Source of the DNA: DATEOR01 sp035296905
GTDB lineage: Bacteria > Actinomycetota > Thermoleophilia > Gaiellales > Gaiellaceae
Assembly: GCA_035296905.1 (NCBI GenBank)
Contig: DATHAA010000092.1
Span: 1-64,000, forward strand
Direction: 5' to 3'
Length of the DNA: 64,000 nt
In this document: in pieces, positions 47,469 through 55,792 of the stretch
Layout of the letters: the number at the start of each line of letters is the position of its first letter
Numbering within the stretch: the first letter of the stretch is position 1
Notes under the pieces: generated by a model
The model's input: the letters and a program-made list of their open reading frames with translations, nothing else
The model's database searches: none
What the model was told of the DNA's origin: nothing
Translations under genes and position numbers: made by a program

Positions 47469-48135
47469 GACCGAGATCGACGCCCTCCCGGCGGAGGACG
47501 TTCTCCTTTGGGCCTACGAGGAGTTCGGCGAGGGCCTCTGCCTCAGCTGCTCCTGGCAGAAACAGTCGTCGGTGCTCGTGCACATGGCCTCCGAGCTCGG
47601 GCTGGACGTGGACGTGGTCGAGCTCGACACGCACCTCTTCTTCAAGGAGACGTACGAGACCCGTGAGCGGCTCGTCGAGCGCTACGGCCTCTCCCTGATC
47701 CGGCCCGAGGTGATCACGGTGGCCGAGCAGCACAAGCGCGAGGGACCGAACCTTTGGGAGTCCAATCCGGACCGCTGCTGCCACATCCGGAAGGTCGAGC
47801 CGCTCCTCGAGACGCTGCGCCCGTACGATGCCTGGGTCTCAGGCATCCGGCGCGGCCAGTCGCCTTCGCGCGCGACTGCCCGGAAGGTCGAGCGTTCCGA
47901 GCGGTACGGCGTCTGGAAGATCCAGCCGCTCGCCGACTGGAGCGAGGAGGACGTCTGGACGTACATCATGGCAAACGAGATCCCTTACAACCCCCTGCAC
48001 GATGCGGGCTACCGCTCGATCGGGTGCATCCCCTGCACCCGGCCGACCAACCCCGACGAGGAGGAGCGGGCAGGCCGGTGGGCAGGGTCGGACAAGCTGG
48101 AATGCGGAATCCATCTGGAAGAAAGGAAGGCATGA
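47443..48135 (+). CDS. cysH: Adenylylsulfate (APS) reductase, assimilatory CysH type
   Basis: 230 residues. It has the two cysteine pairs of APS-specific, [4Fe-4S]-containing enzymes: C112-C113 (DRCCHIRKVEP) and C195/C198 (GCIPCTRPTN), plus the catalytic cysteine in ECGIH (C221). PAPS-specific CysH lacks the pairs, so APS is the expected substrate, giving sulfite. The operon also has APS kinase, so PAPS made there is not needed for reduction. GTG 47443 (or ATG 47449) lies inside comA; the TGA overlaps the cysC ATG. Confidence 0.93.
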   Translation: MSMQLSRTETEIDALPAEDVLLWAYEEFGEGLCLSCSWQKQSSVLVHMASELGLDVDVVELDTHLFFKETYETRERLVERYGLSLIRPEVITVAEQHKREGPNLWESNPDRCCHIRKVEPLLETLRPYDAWVSGIRRGQSPSRATARKVERSERYGVWKIQPLADWSEEDVWTYIMANEIPYNPLHDAGYRSIGCIPCTRPTNPDEEERAGRWAGSDKLECGIHLEERKA

Positions 48136-48731
48136 CGGAACACATCTACGGCCACGAGCACCCCGAATCGGGTGAGAAGCGTGGAGGCGGTTTCTGCCTC
48201 TGGTTCACAGGTCTCTCCGGCTCCGGAAAGACGACGATCGCGCACCTCGTCGGCCCTGAGCTCGACCAGCGCGGCGGGATCGTGGAGTACCTCGACGGCG
48301 ACACGGTGCGCACGCACCTGTCCAAGGGTCTCGGATTCTCGAAGGAGGATCGCGACACGAATATCGAGCGCATCGGTTGGGTCGCCTCGCGGCTAGTCCG
48401 CCACGGCGCCGCCGTCATCTGCGCGGCGATTTCGCCGTACGAGGAGACGAGGCGAAAGGCGCGCGAGCTGGTCGAGGAGCAGGGCCCGTTCGTCGAGGTC
48501 TTCGTCCGCGCCTCCGTCGAGGAGTGCGCACGCCGGGACGTCAAGGGCCTCTACGAGAAGGCCTTCGCCGGCGAGATCAAGGGCTTCACCGGAGTCGACG
48601 ACCCCTACGAGGAGCCCGAGAACGCCGAGATCGTCATCGACACCGAGGGCCAGACGCCGGAGGAGAGCGCTCAGGCCGTCATCGCGAAGCTCGAGGAGAT
48701 CGGGCTCCTGCCCGCGGAGGTGAACGCGTGA
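48132..48731 (+). CDS. cysC: Adenylylsulfate (APS) kinase
   Basis: 199 residues. Walker A GLSGSGKTT (27-35), LDGDTVRTHLSKGLGFSKED, NIERIGWVASRLVRHGA and AAISPYEETR (phospho-acceptor loop). It phosphorylates APS to PAPS, the sulfuryl donor for sulfotransferases. Since the adjacent CysH looks APS-specific, PAPS is most simply explained as donor for the five sulfotransferase-type genes at 52-62 kb. ATGA overlap with cysH; its TGA overlaps the sat GTG. Confidence 0.94.
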   Translation: MTEHIYGHEHPESGEKRGGGFCLWFTGLSGSGKTTIAHLVGPELDQRGGIVEYLDGDTVRTHLSKGLGFSKEDRDTNIERIGWVASRLVRHGAAVICAAISPYEETRRKARELVEEQGPFVEVFVRASVEECARRDVKGLYEKAFAGEIKGFTGVDDPYEEPENAEIVIDTEGQTPEESAQAVIAKLEEIGLLPAEVNA

Positions 48732-49867
48732 GCACCCTGACCGCCGATCAGCTGATCCAGCCGCACGGCGGCGAGCTCGTCGAGCGCACGGGCGAGCGGC
48801 CGGGCGACGTCGAGTCGCTCGAAACCGTGACGCTCTCGCCTCGCGAGCTGGCCGACCTGGACATGCTCGCCTCGGGAGCGCTATCTCCCCTGACGGGCTT
48901 CATGGCGTCCGCCGATTACGAGCGCGTGGTCGAGGACATGCGCCTCGCGAGCGGCCTTCCGTGGGCGCTGCCCGTCTGCCTGGCCGTCGAGAACGAGCCG
49001 AGCGGAGACCGGATCGCGCTTGCGGACGAGAGCGGCCGGCCGCTTGCCGTCCTCGAGGTCGACGAGGTCTACGGCTACGACAAGGAGCGTGAGGCCGAGA
49101 GGTGCTTCCGAACGACCGACGACGCTCATCCCGGTGTGGCGCGCCTCTACGGCCAGCCGGACCGCTACGTCGCCGGGCCGGTGACGGTCTTCGAGCGGCA
49201 GGAGCCGTCGTTCCCCGAGCTGCACAAGGACCCGCGGGACACGCGGGCGCTCTTCGCCGAGCGCGGCTGGAAGCGGGTCGTCGGATTCCAGACCCGCAAC
49301 CCGATCCACCGGGCGCACGAGTACCTGACCAAGAGCGCGCTCGAGACCGTGGACGGGCTCCTCATCCACCCGCTCGTCGGCGAGACGAAGTCGGACGACG
49401 TGCCCGCCGCGACGCGGGTGAAGGCGTACGAGGTCCTCATCGACGGCTACTACCCGCGCGACCGCGTCGTCGTCTCGGCCTTCCCGGCCGCGATGCGCTA
49501 CGCGGGGCCGCGCGAGGCGATCTGGCACGCGATCTGCCGCAAGAACTACGGCTGCTCGCACTTCATCGTCGGGCGCGACCACGCGGGTGTCGGCGACTAC
49601 TACGGCACCTACGACGCGCAGCTCATCTTCGACGGGTTCGAGCCGCACGAGCTCGGCATCGAGCCGATGTTCTTCGAGCACTCCTTCTGGTGCAAGGCCT
49701 GCGGCCAGATGGCGACGCCGAAGACGTGCCCGCACTCCGGCGACGACCACGTGTTCCTCTCCGGGACGAAGGTGCGCGAGCTGCTCTCGAACGGCGAGCT
49801 GCCGCCCGCCGAGTTCTCCCGGCCCGAGGTCGCGGAGATCCTCATCGAGGCCTACAAGCAGAGCTAG
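48728..49867 (+). CDS. sat: ATP sulfurylase (sulfate adenylyltransferase)
   Basis: 379 residues, the homo-oligomeric Sat type rather than CysDN. Catalytic QTRNPIHRAHE (188-198) and GRDHAGVGDYYG are present, as is a zinc-like CKACGQMATPKTCPHSGDDH. It makes APS from sulfate and ATP, supplying both CysH and CysC upstream. Last gene of the operon. The order acceptor-to-activator (comA, cysH, cysC, sat) with overlaps throughout argues for coordinated supply of sulfite and PAPS. Confidence 0.95.
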   Translation: MSTLTADQLIQPHGGELVERTGERPGDVESLETVTLSPRELADLDMLASGALSPLTGFMASADYERVVEDMRLASGLPWALPVCLAVENEPSGDRIALADESGRPLAVLEVDEVYGYDKEREAERCFRTTDDAHPGVARLYGQPDRYVAGPVTVFERQEPSFPELHKDPRDTRALFAERGWKRVVGFQTRNPIHRAHEYLTKSALETVDGLLIHPLVGETKSDDVPAATRVKAYEVLIDGYYPRDRVVVSAFPAAMRYAGPREAIWHAICRKNYGCSHFIVGRDHAGVGDYYGTYDAQLIFDGFEPHELGIEPMFFEHSFWCKACGQMATPKTCPHSGDDHVFLSGTKVRELLSNGELPPAEFSRPEVAEILIEAYKQS

Positions 49868-49886
49868 GGCTAGCATCGTCCCCGGA

Positions 49887-50549
49887 GTGGGACGGACAGC
49901 TCTGATCGTGCTCGCAGTGGCGCTGCTCGTTGGCAGCGCCGCGGCCTTCACGCGGAGCGAGCGGCTGAAGCTCGCGGCCTCCCCGGTGGGGAAGCCAAAG
50001 TTCGACCGGCGTCTCTCGCCGGCCTGCGGCTGCGCGCATGCAGCCTCGAGCCTCTCCTTCCTCCTCAGGCGTCCGGAGCGCCTCGACGTGTCGGTCGTCG
50101 ATTCCGACGGGGGGCACGTCGCCACGCTCGCCGATGCGCAGGAGTCGGAGGCGGGCACCGTTTCCTTCGAGTGGGACGGGCGCGACGACGAGGGCCAGGT
50201 CGTTCCCGACGGCCGCTACCGTCTCAAGGTGCGGCTGGAGCGCGATCGCCGCACCATCCTCATCCCGAAGACGATCCTCGTCGACACCGCGCCGCCGCAG
50301 GTGGGCATCGTCGAGGCCGTCACCACCGAGGATGGCGTGCTGGTGCGCTACCGGACGGACGAGGGCGTGCGGGTCCGGGTGATGCTCGACGACGAGAAGA
50401 TCGCGAGTGACAGTCGCTTGAAGCCCGGAGTCGGGCGCGTCACCTGGGAGCCGGCCGGGACACCGCCCGCGAGCGGCGTCACGCTTGTCGCGGTCGACCG
50501 GTCGGGAAACCGCATCGAGCCGCTGCCCGTCTCGATCGCGACGCCCTAG
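49887..50549 (+). CDS. Secreted or membrane-anchored protein with a FlgD-like Ig domain
   Basis: 220 residues from GTG 49887. N-terminal signal or anchor (MGRTALIVLAVALLVGSAAA), a proline/basic stretch, then a FlgD-like Ig repeat (VSVVDSDGGHVATL, FEWDGRDDEGQVVPDGRYRL) and a second Ig-like part (TAPPQVGIVEAVTTEDGVLV). A similar FlgD-like end occurs in the 28334 protein. Role unknown; it lies between sat and the polymerase-like gene, with which it overlaps 4 bases tail to tail. Two cysteines (ACGCAHA) follow the anchor. Confidence 0.65.
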   Translation: MGRTALIVLAVALLVGSAAAFTRSERLKLAASPVGKPKFDRRLSPACGCAHAASSLSFLLRRPERLDVSVVDSDGGHVATLADAQESEAGTVSFEWDGRDDEGQVVPDGRYRLKVRLERDRRTILIPKTILVDTAPPQVGIVEAVTTEDGVLVRYRTDEGVRVRVMLDDEKIASDSRLKPGVGRVTWEPAGTPPASGVTLVAVDRSGNRIEPLPVSIATP

Positions 50550-51985
50550 ACGGACGCTCGCGTGGGCAGGAACGTGAGCGCGGCGGCCGCGACTCCGGCG
50601 ATTCCCCAAGCGAACGGATCCTCGAAGAACCCGCCGTAGAAGAGCGACTGGACGACGAGCGCGGTGACGCAGCCGGCGAGCGCGATGCCGAGCGCCCGAT
50701 GGCGCCGCCAGGCCTCGAGGATCGCTCGTCCGAGAGCGGCCAGGAAGGCGAGGTAGACGACCAACCCGATCGTCCCGAGCTCTGCGGCGACGGTGAGGGG
50801 TGTGGTGTGCGAGACGTTCTTGCTCTTCCTCTTCTTTGCGTCTTCAACTCTCCTGCTCGCGAGCGGCTGCGAGCCGATCCCGACGCCGACCACCGGATGG
50901 GCGGCGTACACCGGCCAGGTCACCTGGACGAGTGTGCTGCGGTCGCTCGTCACCTCCTGTGTCGAGTCGCCGTCGCCTTCGGCGAGCACCACGATGCCCG
51001 CCGCGAGAACGAGGGCGGCCGACACGCCGACGACGACCCTGCGCGTGAGCCTGTCGCCGGCGATCAGAGAGACCACGAGCACGGCGCAGAAGAGCGCGAC
51101 GAAGCTCGTCTGTGAGTAGGAGAAGTAGAGGCCGAGCGTCAGCAGGCCGAGAACAGGGAGGCCGACGGCAGGCCGCAGGAGCGCAAGCCAAAGAGCCGTG
51201 AGGACGACGACGATGCCGAGGACGAGGTGGCGCCCGTAGACATTCGGATCCTGGAAGACGGCCGTCACGCGGAAGAGCGACGAGTACGCGTTGGCGAGCT
51301 GGACGTCCTGCTTGGCGAGGATTTCCGTGTGGGACCAGGCCTGGTAGACGCCGATCGCGGCGAACACCGACGTCACAGCGACGAGGGCCGTCGCGAGCGC
51401 ACGCCACGTCCAGTCTCTTGGTCGGGTGAGGGCAACGATCGAGAGGAGGACGCTGAACGGAAAGTAGAAGAAGACGAGCGCGATCGTCCCTGCGCGGAGG
51501 TCCTCCGCCCAGAGCAGAGAGATCCCTGAGAGCGCGACGAGCGCCGCGGTGGGTCTAGCGATCAGGTAGGGGACGGCTGGGAACTCGCCGCCTCTGACGA
51601 CGCGGTAGCAGAGGGCTGCAGCAGCCGCCGCGAGCACGACGTAGAAGGGGAGCAGCAGGAAGGCCTCCTGGCTCCCGAGGCCGACCGAGAGGCGAAAAGG
51701 CGCGACGACGAGGAGTGCCACCGGTGCCGCGGCCGGGTAGCGGGCGAATGCCGCGGCGAGCGCGAGCCCGAAGAGCGCCCCGACGGCGAGCGCTCCGAAC
51801 CGCGTTGCGGAAGCTGTCAGTAAGCTCGGCGCGTCCGGGACAAGGGCGTATGCGAGCCCGGCCTCGGCCGCGACGAGGGACGTGAGCCCGCCGAAGAAGA
51901 GCAGGCGCTCGCGCGCGAGCAGGAGCCCGCAGGCTCCGAAGGCCCCAACCACCGCTGCGGCCTGCGCCAGGGCCTCGTGGTCCAC
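50546..51985 (-). CDS. O-antigen ligase/polymerase-like membrane protein (Wzy_C superfamily)
   Basis: 479 residues with roughly twelve membrane spans. The long periplasmic loop near residues 330-400 contains the Wzy_C pattern STLVQVTWPVYAAHPVVGVG (VGVGIGSQ) and KNVSHTTPLTVAAELGTIGL, typical of O-antigen ligase/Wzy polymerases. It would polymerise or attach lipid-linked repeat units outside the cell. GTG 51985 is 4 bases after the stop of the upstream sulfotransferase fusion gene, so the two are co-transcribed. Confidence 0.82.
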   Translation of the reverse strand: MDHEALAQAAAVVGAFGACGLLLARERLLFFGGLTSLVAAEAGLAYALVPDAPSLLTASATRFGALAVGALFGLALAAAFARYPAAAPVALLVVAPFRLSVGLGSQEAFLLLPFYVVLAAAAAALCYRVVRGGEFPAVPYLIARPTAALVALSGISLLWAEDLRAGTIALVFFYFPFSVLLSIVALTRPRDWTWRALATALVAVTSVFAAIGVYQAWSHTEILAKQDVQLANAYSSLFRVTAVFQDPNVYGRHLVLGIVVVLTALWLALLRPAVGLPVLGLLTLGLYFSYSQTSFVALFCAVLVVSLIAGDRLTRRVVVGVSAALVLAAGIVVLAEGDGDSTQEVTSDRSTLVQVTWPVYAAHPVVGVGIGSQPLASRRVEDAKKRKSKNVSHTTPLTVAAELGTIGLVVYLAFLAALGRAILEAWRRHRALGIALAGCVTALVVQSLFYGGFFEDPFAWGIAGVAAAALTFLPTRASV

Positions 51986-51989
51986 GGCC

Positions 51990-53873
51990 TCAGGCGGTCA
52001 ACTGACGGATGAGGCGCGCGGCGAAGTCGCCCCGCTTGGCGGCCATCTCCGGAAGGACGGTCGAGCGAACGTGCTCGATGACATGCACGCCGTCGGGCGC
52101 CTCGATGGAGATGACGTCCGGGGGCGCGTCGGCGCCGTTGGCAAGGGAGTTGAAAACCTCCCATTCGCGCAGCTTCCTTCGCGTGCGCCTGCTCTGGCCA
52201 AAGTCGGTGTGGGTCCAGTGTGAGAACTCGTCCGCGTCCAGTCGCTTCAGCTCCATGCAGGAGAAGTCCGGCAGCACGAGGGTGGGCAAGGTCGCCGGCC
52301 AGAGAGGCTGCTCCCATTCCATCGCCTTGACGAAGCTGTAGCCGGGTCGGTTCGGCCAAGCCCATGGCTCGGTGTTCGACAGGCCGAGGTCGAGGAACGC
52401 GTGCCGGTCGTCCACGACGTAGAGCGGATAGCGCGGGATCTTCACGACCACCTCGTCAGCCTCCAGCTGCCATGCGAGGTCCCGGAGGACTCCTTCGGCC
52501 GCGTCCGTGAGCACCATGTCCGCGTCCCACTTGAGCACGTAGCCCGTCCGTACGTGGGAGAACGACCAGTTGTAGAAGTAGACGAGGCTGTGCACCGACT
52601 CTGCCCGGGTGCCAAGGTGCTCGTCGCCGCACCGCGCTATCGAGAAGGGATACGAGTGGACCTCGAGCCGGTCGGCGGCGCCGCACTCCTCGGCCACGCG
52701 CCGGGCGACCTCGGGTGTGCCGTCCGTCGAGCCGTTGTCGACGAGGACGACCCGCTCCACGGCGCGGAAAAGAGAGGGCAGGACCCACGGGAGAGGGTCG
52801 GCCTCGTTCTTGGCGCGGACGACTGCGGTGAACCCCGACGCCGTCTTTCCTTCCGACCACGCCCAGACGACGTTGAAGCTCGTGTGGTTCTCGAGGTTCG
52901 TGAGCACCGGCGCTTTCGAGTGCCCGCGTTGCCTCGACTCGGTCCGCTCGATCTGCCGCTCGAGGTGCTGGACCCGGCTGGCCACGCGGTGAAGCTGACC
53001 GATCCGGTCGTGCTTTTGAATGGTGTCTCGCAAGACGGGCAAGAGCGGAGCGACCTCCGCGCTCCATTCCCGCTCTGTGTCCCGGTCCGCCGAGGCGGTG
53101 TCCGCGTCGTAGCCGTAGTGCTCGAAGTCCTCCGCGTACCGGGCGAGCAGGATCGTCCGGGCCTTGTCGTCGTAGGCAAAGGACGGAAGCGGGAGCGCAA
53201 CGCGGTTCTCGCGCCGCGTGGCCGACCCGAGGTCGCGGCCGACGTGCTCGGACAGGAGTGCGAAAGTCTCGTCAAGCTGCTCGATCCGCCCGACGTGGTC
53301 GAGGGGCAGCTGCTTCGCGAGATCGTGCTGAAGTGCCCAGTGGACATCCTCCAGATCGCCGCCCGGAAGCGCCTTCACGAACCGGCGGAAATCCTCGACG
53401 ATCTCGAGCGGCTCCTCGGGCAGGCGCGGAAACCAGGGCTCCTCCCCGAACTCCTCGACGAAGCGCGGCTCCCGCAGGAGGATCTTGGACTGCCAGGCCG
53501 ACCAGAGCCGCGTCGCGGGATTCCGCACCACGGAGAAGCGAAACCAGCCGCTCTCCTCCAGCACTTGCCTGCGCTCGTCGCGCTCGTAGTCGGTGAGACG
53601 GTACCCCTCGGGCCACAGGCTCATGTCGTGGACGGTGAGTGAGGGCGACACCTCGGGGAGCGTCGAGTTGAGGAAGACCTCGGGCTCGGTGCCGGCGAGC
53701 TCGGACAGAAGCCAGAGGACAGAGGTGGAGCCGCCCTTCGGGATCGGGAGAAAGACGATCCGAAGCTCGGGGAGAACGACGGTTCGCGTTTCGACGTGGC
53801 GCGCGAATGAATGTTCCGCTTCGGCGGCGCCTTCGCCCGAAGATTCATGGATCTCGACATCCCCTGTGCCCAT
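51990..53873 (-). CDS. Bifunctional sulfotransferase-glycosyltransferase 2 fusion
   Basis: 627 residues from ATG 53873. Residues about 35-265 are a carbohydrate sulfotransferase domain: 5'-phosphosulfate loop LPIPKGGSTSVLWLL (PKGGSTS at 45-51) and 3'-phosphate loop FSVVRNPATRLWSAW (113-127). A helical, coiled-coil-like linker (about 280-320, VASRVQHLERQIERTESRQR) leads to a family 2 glycosyltransferase domain (from about 347): FTAVVRAKNEADPLPWVLPS, VLVDNGSTDGTPEVA (378-391) and a DxD-type KWDADMVL (448-455). One polypeptide could thus sulfate and extend a glycan. PAPS would come from cysC/sat 4 kb away. The start is supported by TACACT 6 bases upstream. Co-transcribed with the Wzy-like gene. 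Confidence 0.87.
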   Translation of the reverse strand: MGTGDVEIHESSGEGAAEAEHSFARHVETRTVVLPELRIVFLPIPKGGSTSVLWLLSELAGTEPEVFLNSTLPEVSPSLTVHDMSLWPEGYRLTDYERDERRQVLEESGWFRFSVVRNPATRLWSAWQSKILLREPRFVEEFGEEPWFPRLPEEPLEIVEDFRRFVKALPGGDLEDVHWALQHDLAKQLPLDHVGRIEQLDETFALLSEHVGRDLGSATRRENRVALPLPSFAYDDKARTILLARYAEDFEHYGYDADTASADRDTEREWSAEVAPLLPVLRDTIQKHDRIGQLHRVASRVQHLERQIERTESRQRGHSKAPVLTNLENHTSFNVVWAWSEGKTASGFTAVVRAKNEADPLPWVLPSLFRAVERVVLVDNGSTDGTPEVARRVAEECGAADRLEVHSYPFSIARCGDEHLGTRAESVHSLVYFYNWSFSHVRTGYVLKWDADMVLTDAAEGVLRDLAWQLEADEVVVKIPRYPLYVVDDRHAFLDLGLSNTEPWAWPNRPGYSFVKAMEWEQPLWPATLPTLVLPDFSCMELKRLDADEFSHWTHTDFGQSRRTRRKLREWEVFNSLANGADAPPDVISIEAPDGVHVIEHVRSTVLPEMAAKRGDFAARLIRQLTA

Positions 53874-53879
53874 TTCGCC

Positions 53880-53885
53880 AGTGTA
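53880..53885 (-). promoter_or_regulatory. -10 box TACACT (minus strand), leaderless promoter of the fusion gene
   Basis: On the minus strand TACACT is followed by 6 bases (GGCGAA) and ATG 53873. Confidence 0.55.
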
Positions 53886-53979
53886 TTGACCGGTCCGAGA
53901 TGAATGCGACGCCTGAGGTCGCCACCTGGCGCACGGGAAACTCCGCGTGCGCACGGGGAGTCGAGTAGCTTCCGATCCG

Positions 53980-54009
53980 GTGCGAGAACTCATCGAACCC
54001 AGAGGCTAA
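53980..54009 (+). CDS. 9-codon ORF before the GT-C gene
   Basis: GTG 53980 follows TAGCTT (53966-53971) by 8 bases and reads MRELIEPRG to TAA 54007-54009, 4 bases before the CTG at 54014 that may start the GT-C protein. The rest of the 53874-53979 gap holds only the minus-strand promoter. Weak on its own; listed because it resembles the leader before the ABC ATPase. Confidence 0.3.
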   Translation: MRELIEPRG

Positions 54010-54013
54010 GGCG

Positions 54014-55708
54014 CTGCGCTCGTACGGAAATGATCCGGAGCCCAGAGCGACGAAGGACGGTCGAGCGCTTGGTCTAACGCGCCCCCAGCAGCTCGACCTG
54101 GCTGTCGCGTTTTTGACGATCGCTGTCTTCCTGCTCTTCCAGCTTTTACTGCTCCTCGGGCCTCATCCCTTTGATCCGACGACCTACCTCGCGGCGGCCC
54201 AGGACTTCCCGCACATCGCAGCGACGCGTTGGACGCTCCGAATCGGCCTGGTCGCCCCGGTTGCAATTGCGACCCGGGTGATGGGAGTTACGGAGGCCAC
54301 GCTCTACATCGTGCCGCTCTCTGCCGGAGTTCTCCTCGTCACGGCTGTCTACGGAACGATGCTGGCACTTTTTCGCGACCGGGTGCTCGCGGCTGCAGCG
54401 GCGCTGGTTGCCGTGCTGAACGCTGATTTTCTCCTGAACTCCAGCTTCATCTTTCCGGACAGCTTCGCCACCGCGACCTTCGCGGCAGGATTTCTCTTCC
54501 TCGTTCTCGGCGGCCTTGCCGCCCGACGTTCGAGCCCGTGGGCCGCCTGGATTGTCGTCTGCGCGGGATTCTTCTTCGGCTGGACGTATCTGATCCGGGA
54601 ATTCAGTCCGATCCTGCTCCCCACTGTGATCGTCGCCGCGCTTCTGCTCGGATACTCATTGCGGCGTCTCGGGCTTCTCGTGGCGGCCGCGGTCGCAACC
54701 GGAGCGCTCGAGCTTGTCTTCGGAGCGATCCGCTGGAGTCGTCCTCTCGTTCATCTGGAAGTGCTCCTGCATCACGGGGATGAAAATTTCGCTCACAGGG
54801 CGCAGACGGTTGCGATCGTCCAACGGGAAACCCAGGACCCCCTCGGCGCTCTGCGCGTGCTCCCACGGCTGATCCTCTCCTGGGACAGCGGCTGGCTGTT
54901 TCTCCTCCTCGTGCCAATCTTCGTCGTTGCGCTTGTCCTTTTGCGCGACCGCCGCCTTTGGGTTCTCGCGGCGTGGTGCTTCGGGTTCTGGGCGGCGATG
55001 GTGCTTCTGGCGATGGGTGAGCTCCCGTCGGGAAGGTGGATCATCAACGTCTCGAATATCCGCTACTGGTACCCGGTCTTTCCGGCGCTTGCCATGGGCG
55101 GTCTCGGCGGCCTCTGGTTGCTCGTTCGCAGATTTGCACCGCCGCGTCGTGCGCTCCTCGCCGCCCAGTTGGCGGTTGTCCTGGCCGCGGCACTCATTCT
55201 CCTGCCAGGAATGGCCGAGTTCCGAAGCTGCGCTTCGAAGAACGTCTGGCGAAACGATCCGATGAGCCGATGGCACGAGCTCCGCTCCTGGCTGGGAAGT
55301 GCCCAGGCGGGCTCCTACGGGCAGATAGTCACGGACCGTGCGACGCGGACTGAGTTCGACCCTGTCTACCTCAGCGCGCCTTTTGGCGGTCGAGTCTGGG
55401 ACGGTGGCGTGAGCGCCTGGCCCAAATCAGGAGCTCGCATCGAGCCGGCGAACGGTGCCGAGGATTCGCTGATCCTCCTGAACAGGCGAGAAGTGCTCTC
55501 CCTTCCGGGCGGGCTGGAGAAAATCCAGTCCCTTTTGATCACCTGGGCGCCCGTCTTCGTCAGCGATGACGGCGCCCTGGTCGTGCTCGCTCATCGTCCG
55601 GTTGTGCCGAGCGCCCGCCTCCCCGCGCCGTGGTGGGAGCGGGAGCGAGTGGGGGCGACCCCGGTCCCTTCCGAATGCGGCATCAATCCGATCACCGGCA
55701 AGCCTTGA
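54014..55708 (+). CDS. GT-C-fold integral membrane glycosyltransferase-like protein
   Basis: About 531-564 residues depending on start, with around eleven membrane spans and a short outside C-terminal domain (about 150 residues, from RSCASKNVWRNDPMS). The first loop HPFDPTTYLAAAQDFPHIAA has the acidic GT-C loop placement (FDPTTY), and DFLLNSSFIFPDSFATATFA follows in a later loop, as in PMT/ArnT-like enzymes. It probably uses a polyprenyl-linked sugar. Starts considered: CTG 54014 (gives a hydrophilic cytoplasmic lead RSYGNDPEPRATKDGRALGL), CTG 54098 and TTG 54113. None is certain. Confidence 0.7.
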   Translation: MRSYGNDPEPRATKDGRALGLTRPQQLDLAVAFLTIAVFLLFQLLLLLGPHPFDPTTYLAAAQDFPHIAATRWTLRIGLVAPVAIATRVMGVTEATLYIVPLSAGVLLVTAVYGTMLALFRDRVLAAAAALVAVLNADFLLNSSFIFPDSFATATFAAGFLFLVLGGLAARRSSPWAAWIVVCAGFFFGWTYLIREFSPILLPTVIVAALLLGYSLRRLGLLVAAAVATGALELVFGAIRWSRPLVHLEVLLHHGDENFAHRAQTVAIVQRETQDPLGALRVLPRLILSWDSGWLFLLLVPIFVVALVLLRDRRLWVLAAWCFGFWAAMVLLAMGELPSGRWIINVSNIRYWYPVFPALAMGGLGGLWLLVRRFAPPRRALLAAQLAVVLAAALILLPGMAEFRSCASKNVWRNDPMSRWHELRSWLGSAQAGSYGQIVTDRATRTEFDPVYLSAPFGGRVWDGGVSAWPKSGARIEPANGAEDSLILLNRREVLSLPGGLEKIQSLLITWAPVFVSDDGALVVLAHRPVVPSARLPAPWWERERVGATPVPSECGINPITGKP

Positions 55709-55792
55709 CCGGCGAGGTGGCCCGACGAGGGATCTTGGGCGCGTTCTACCCCTCTAGGTAAGCTGCAGCGATTCCCAGCCCGAGGGCTTTTG

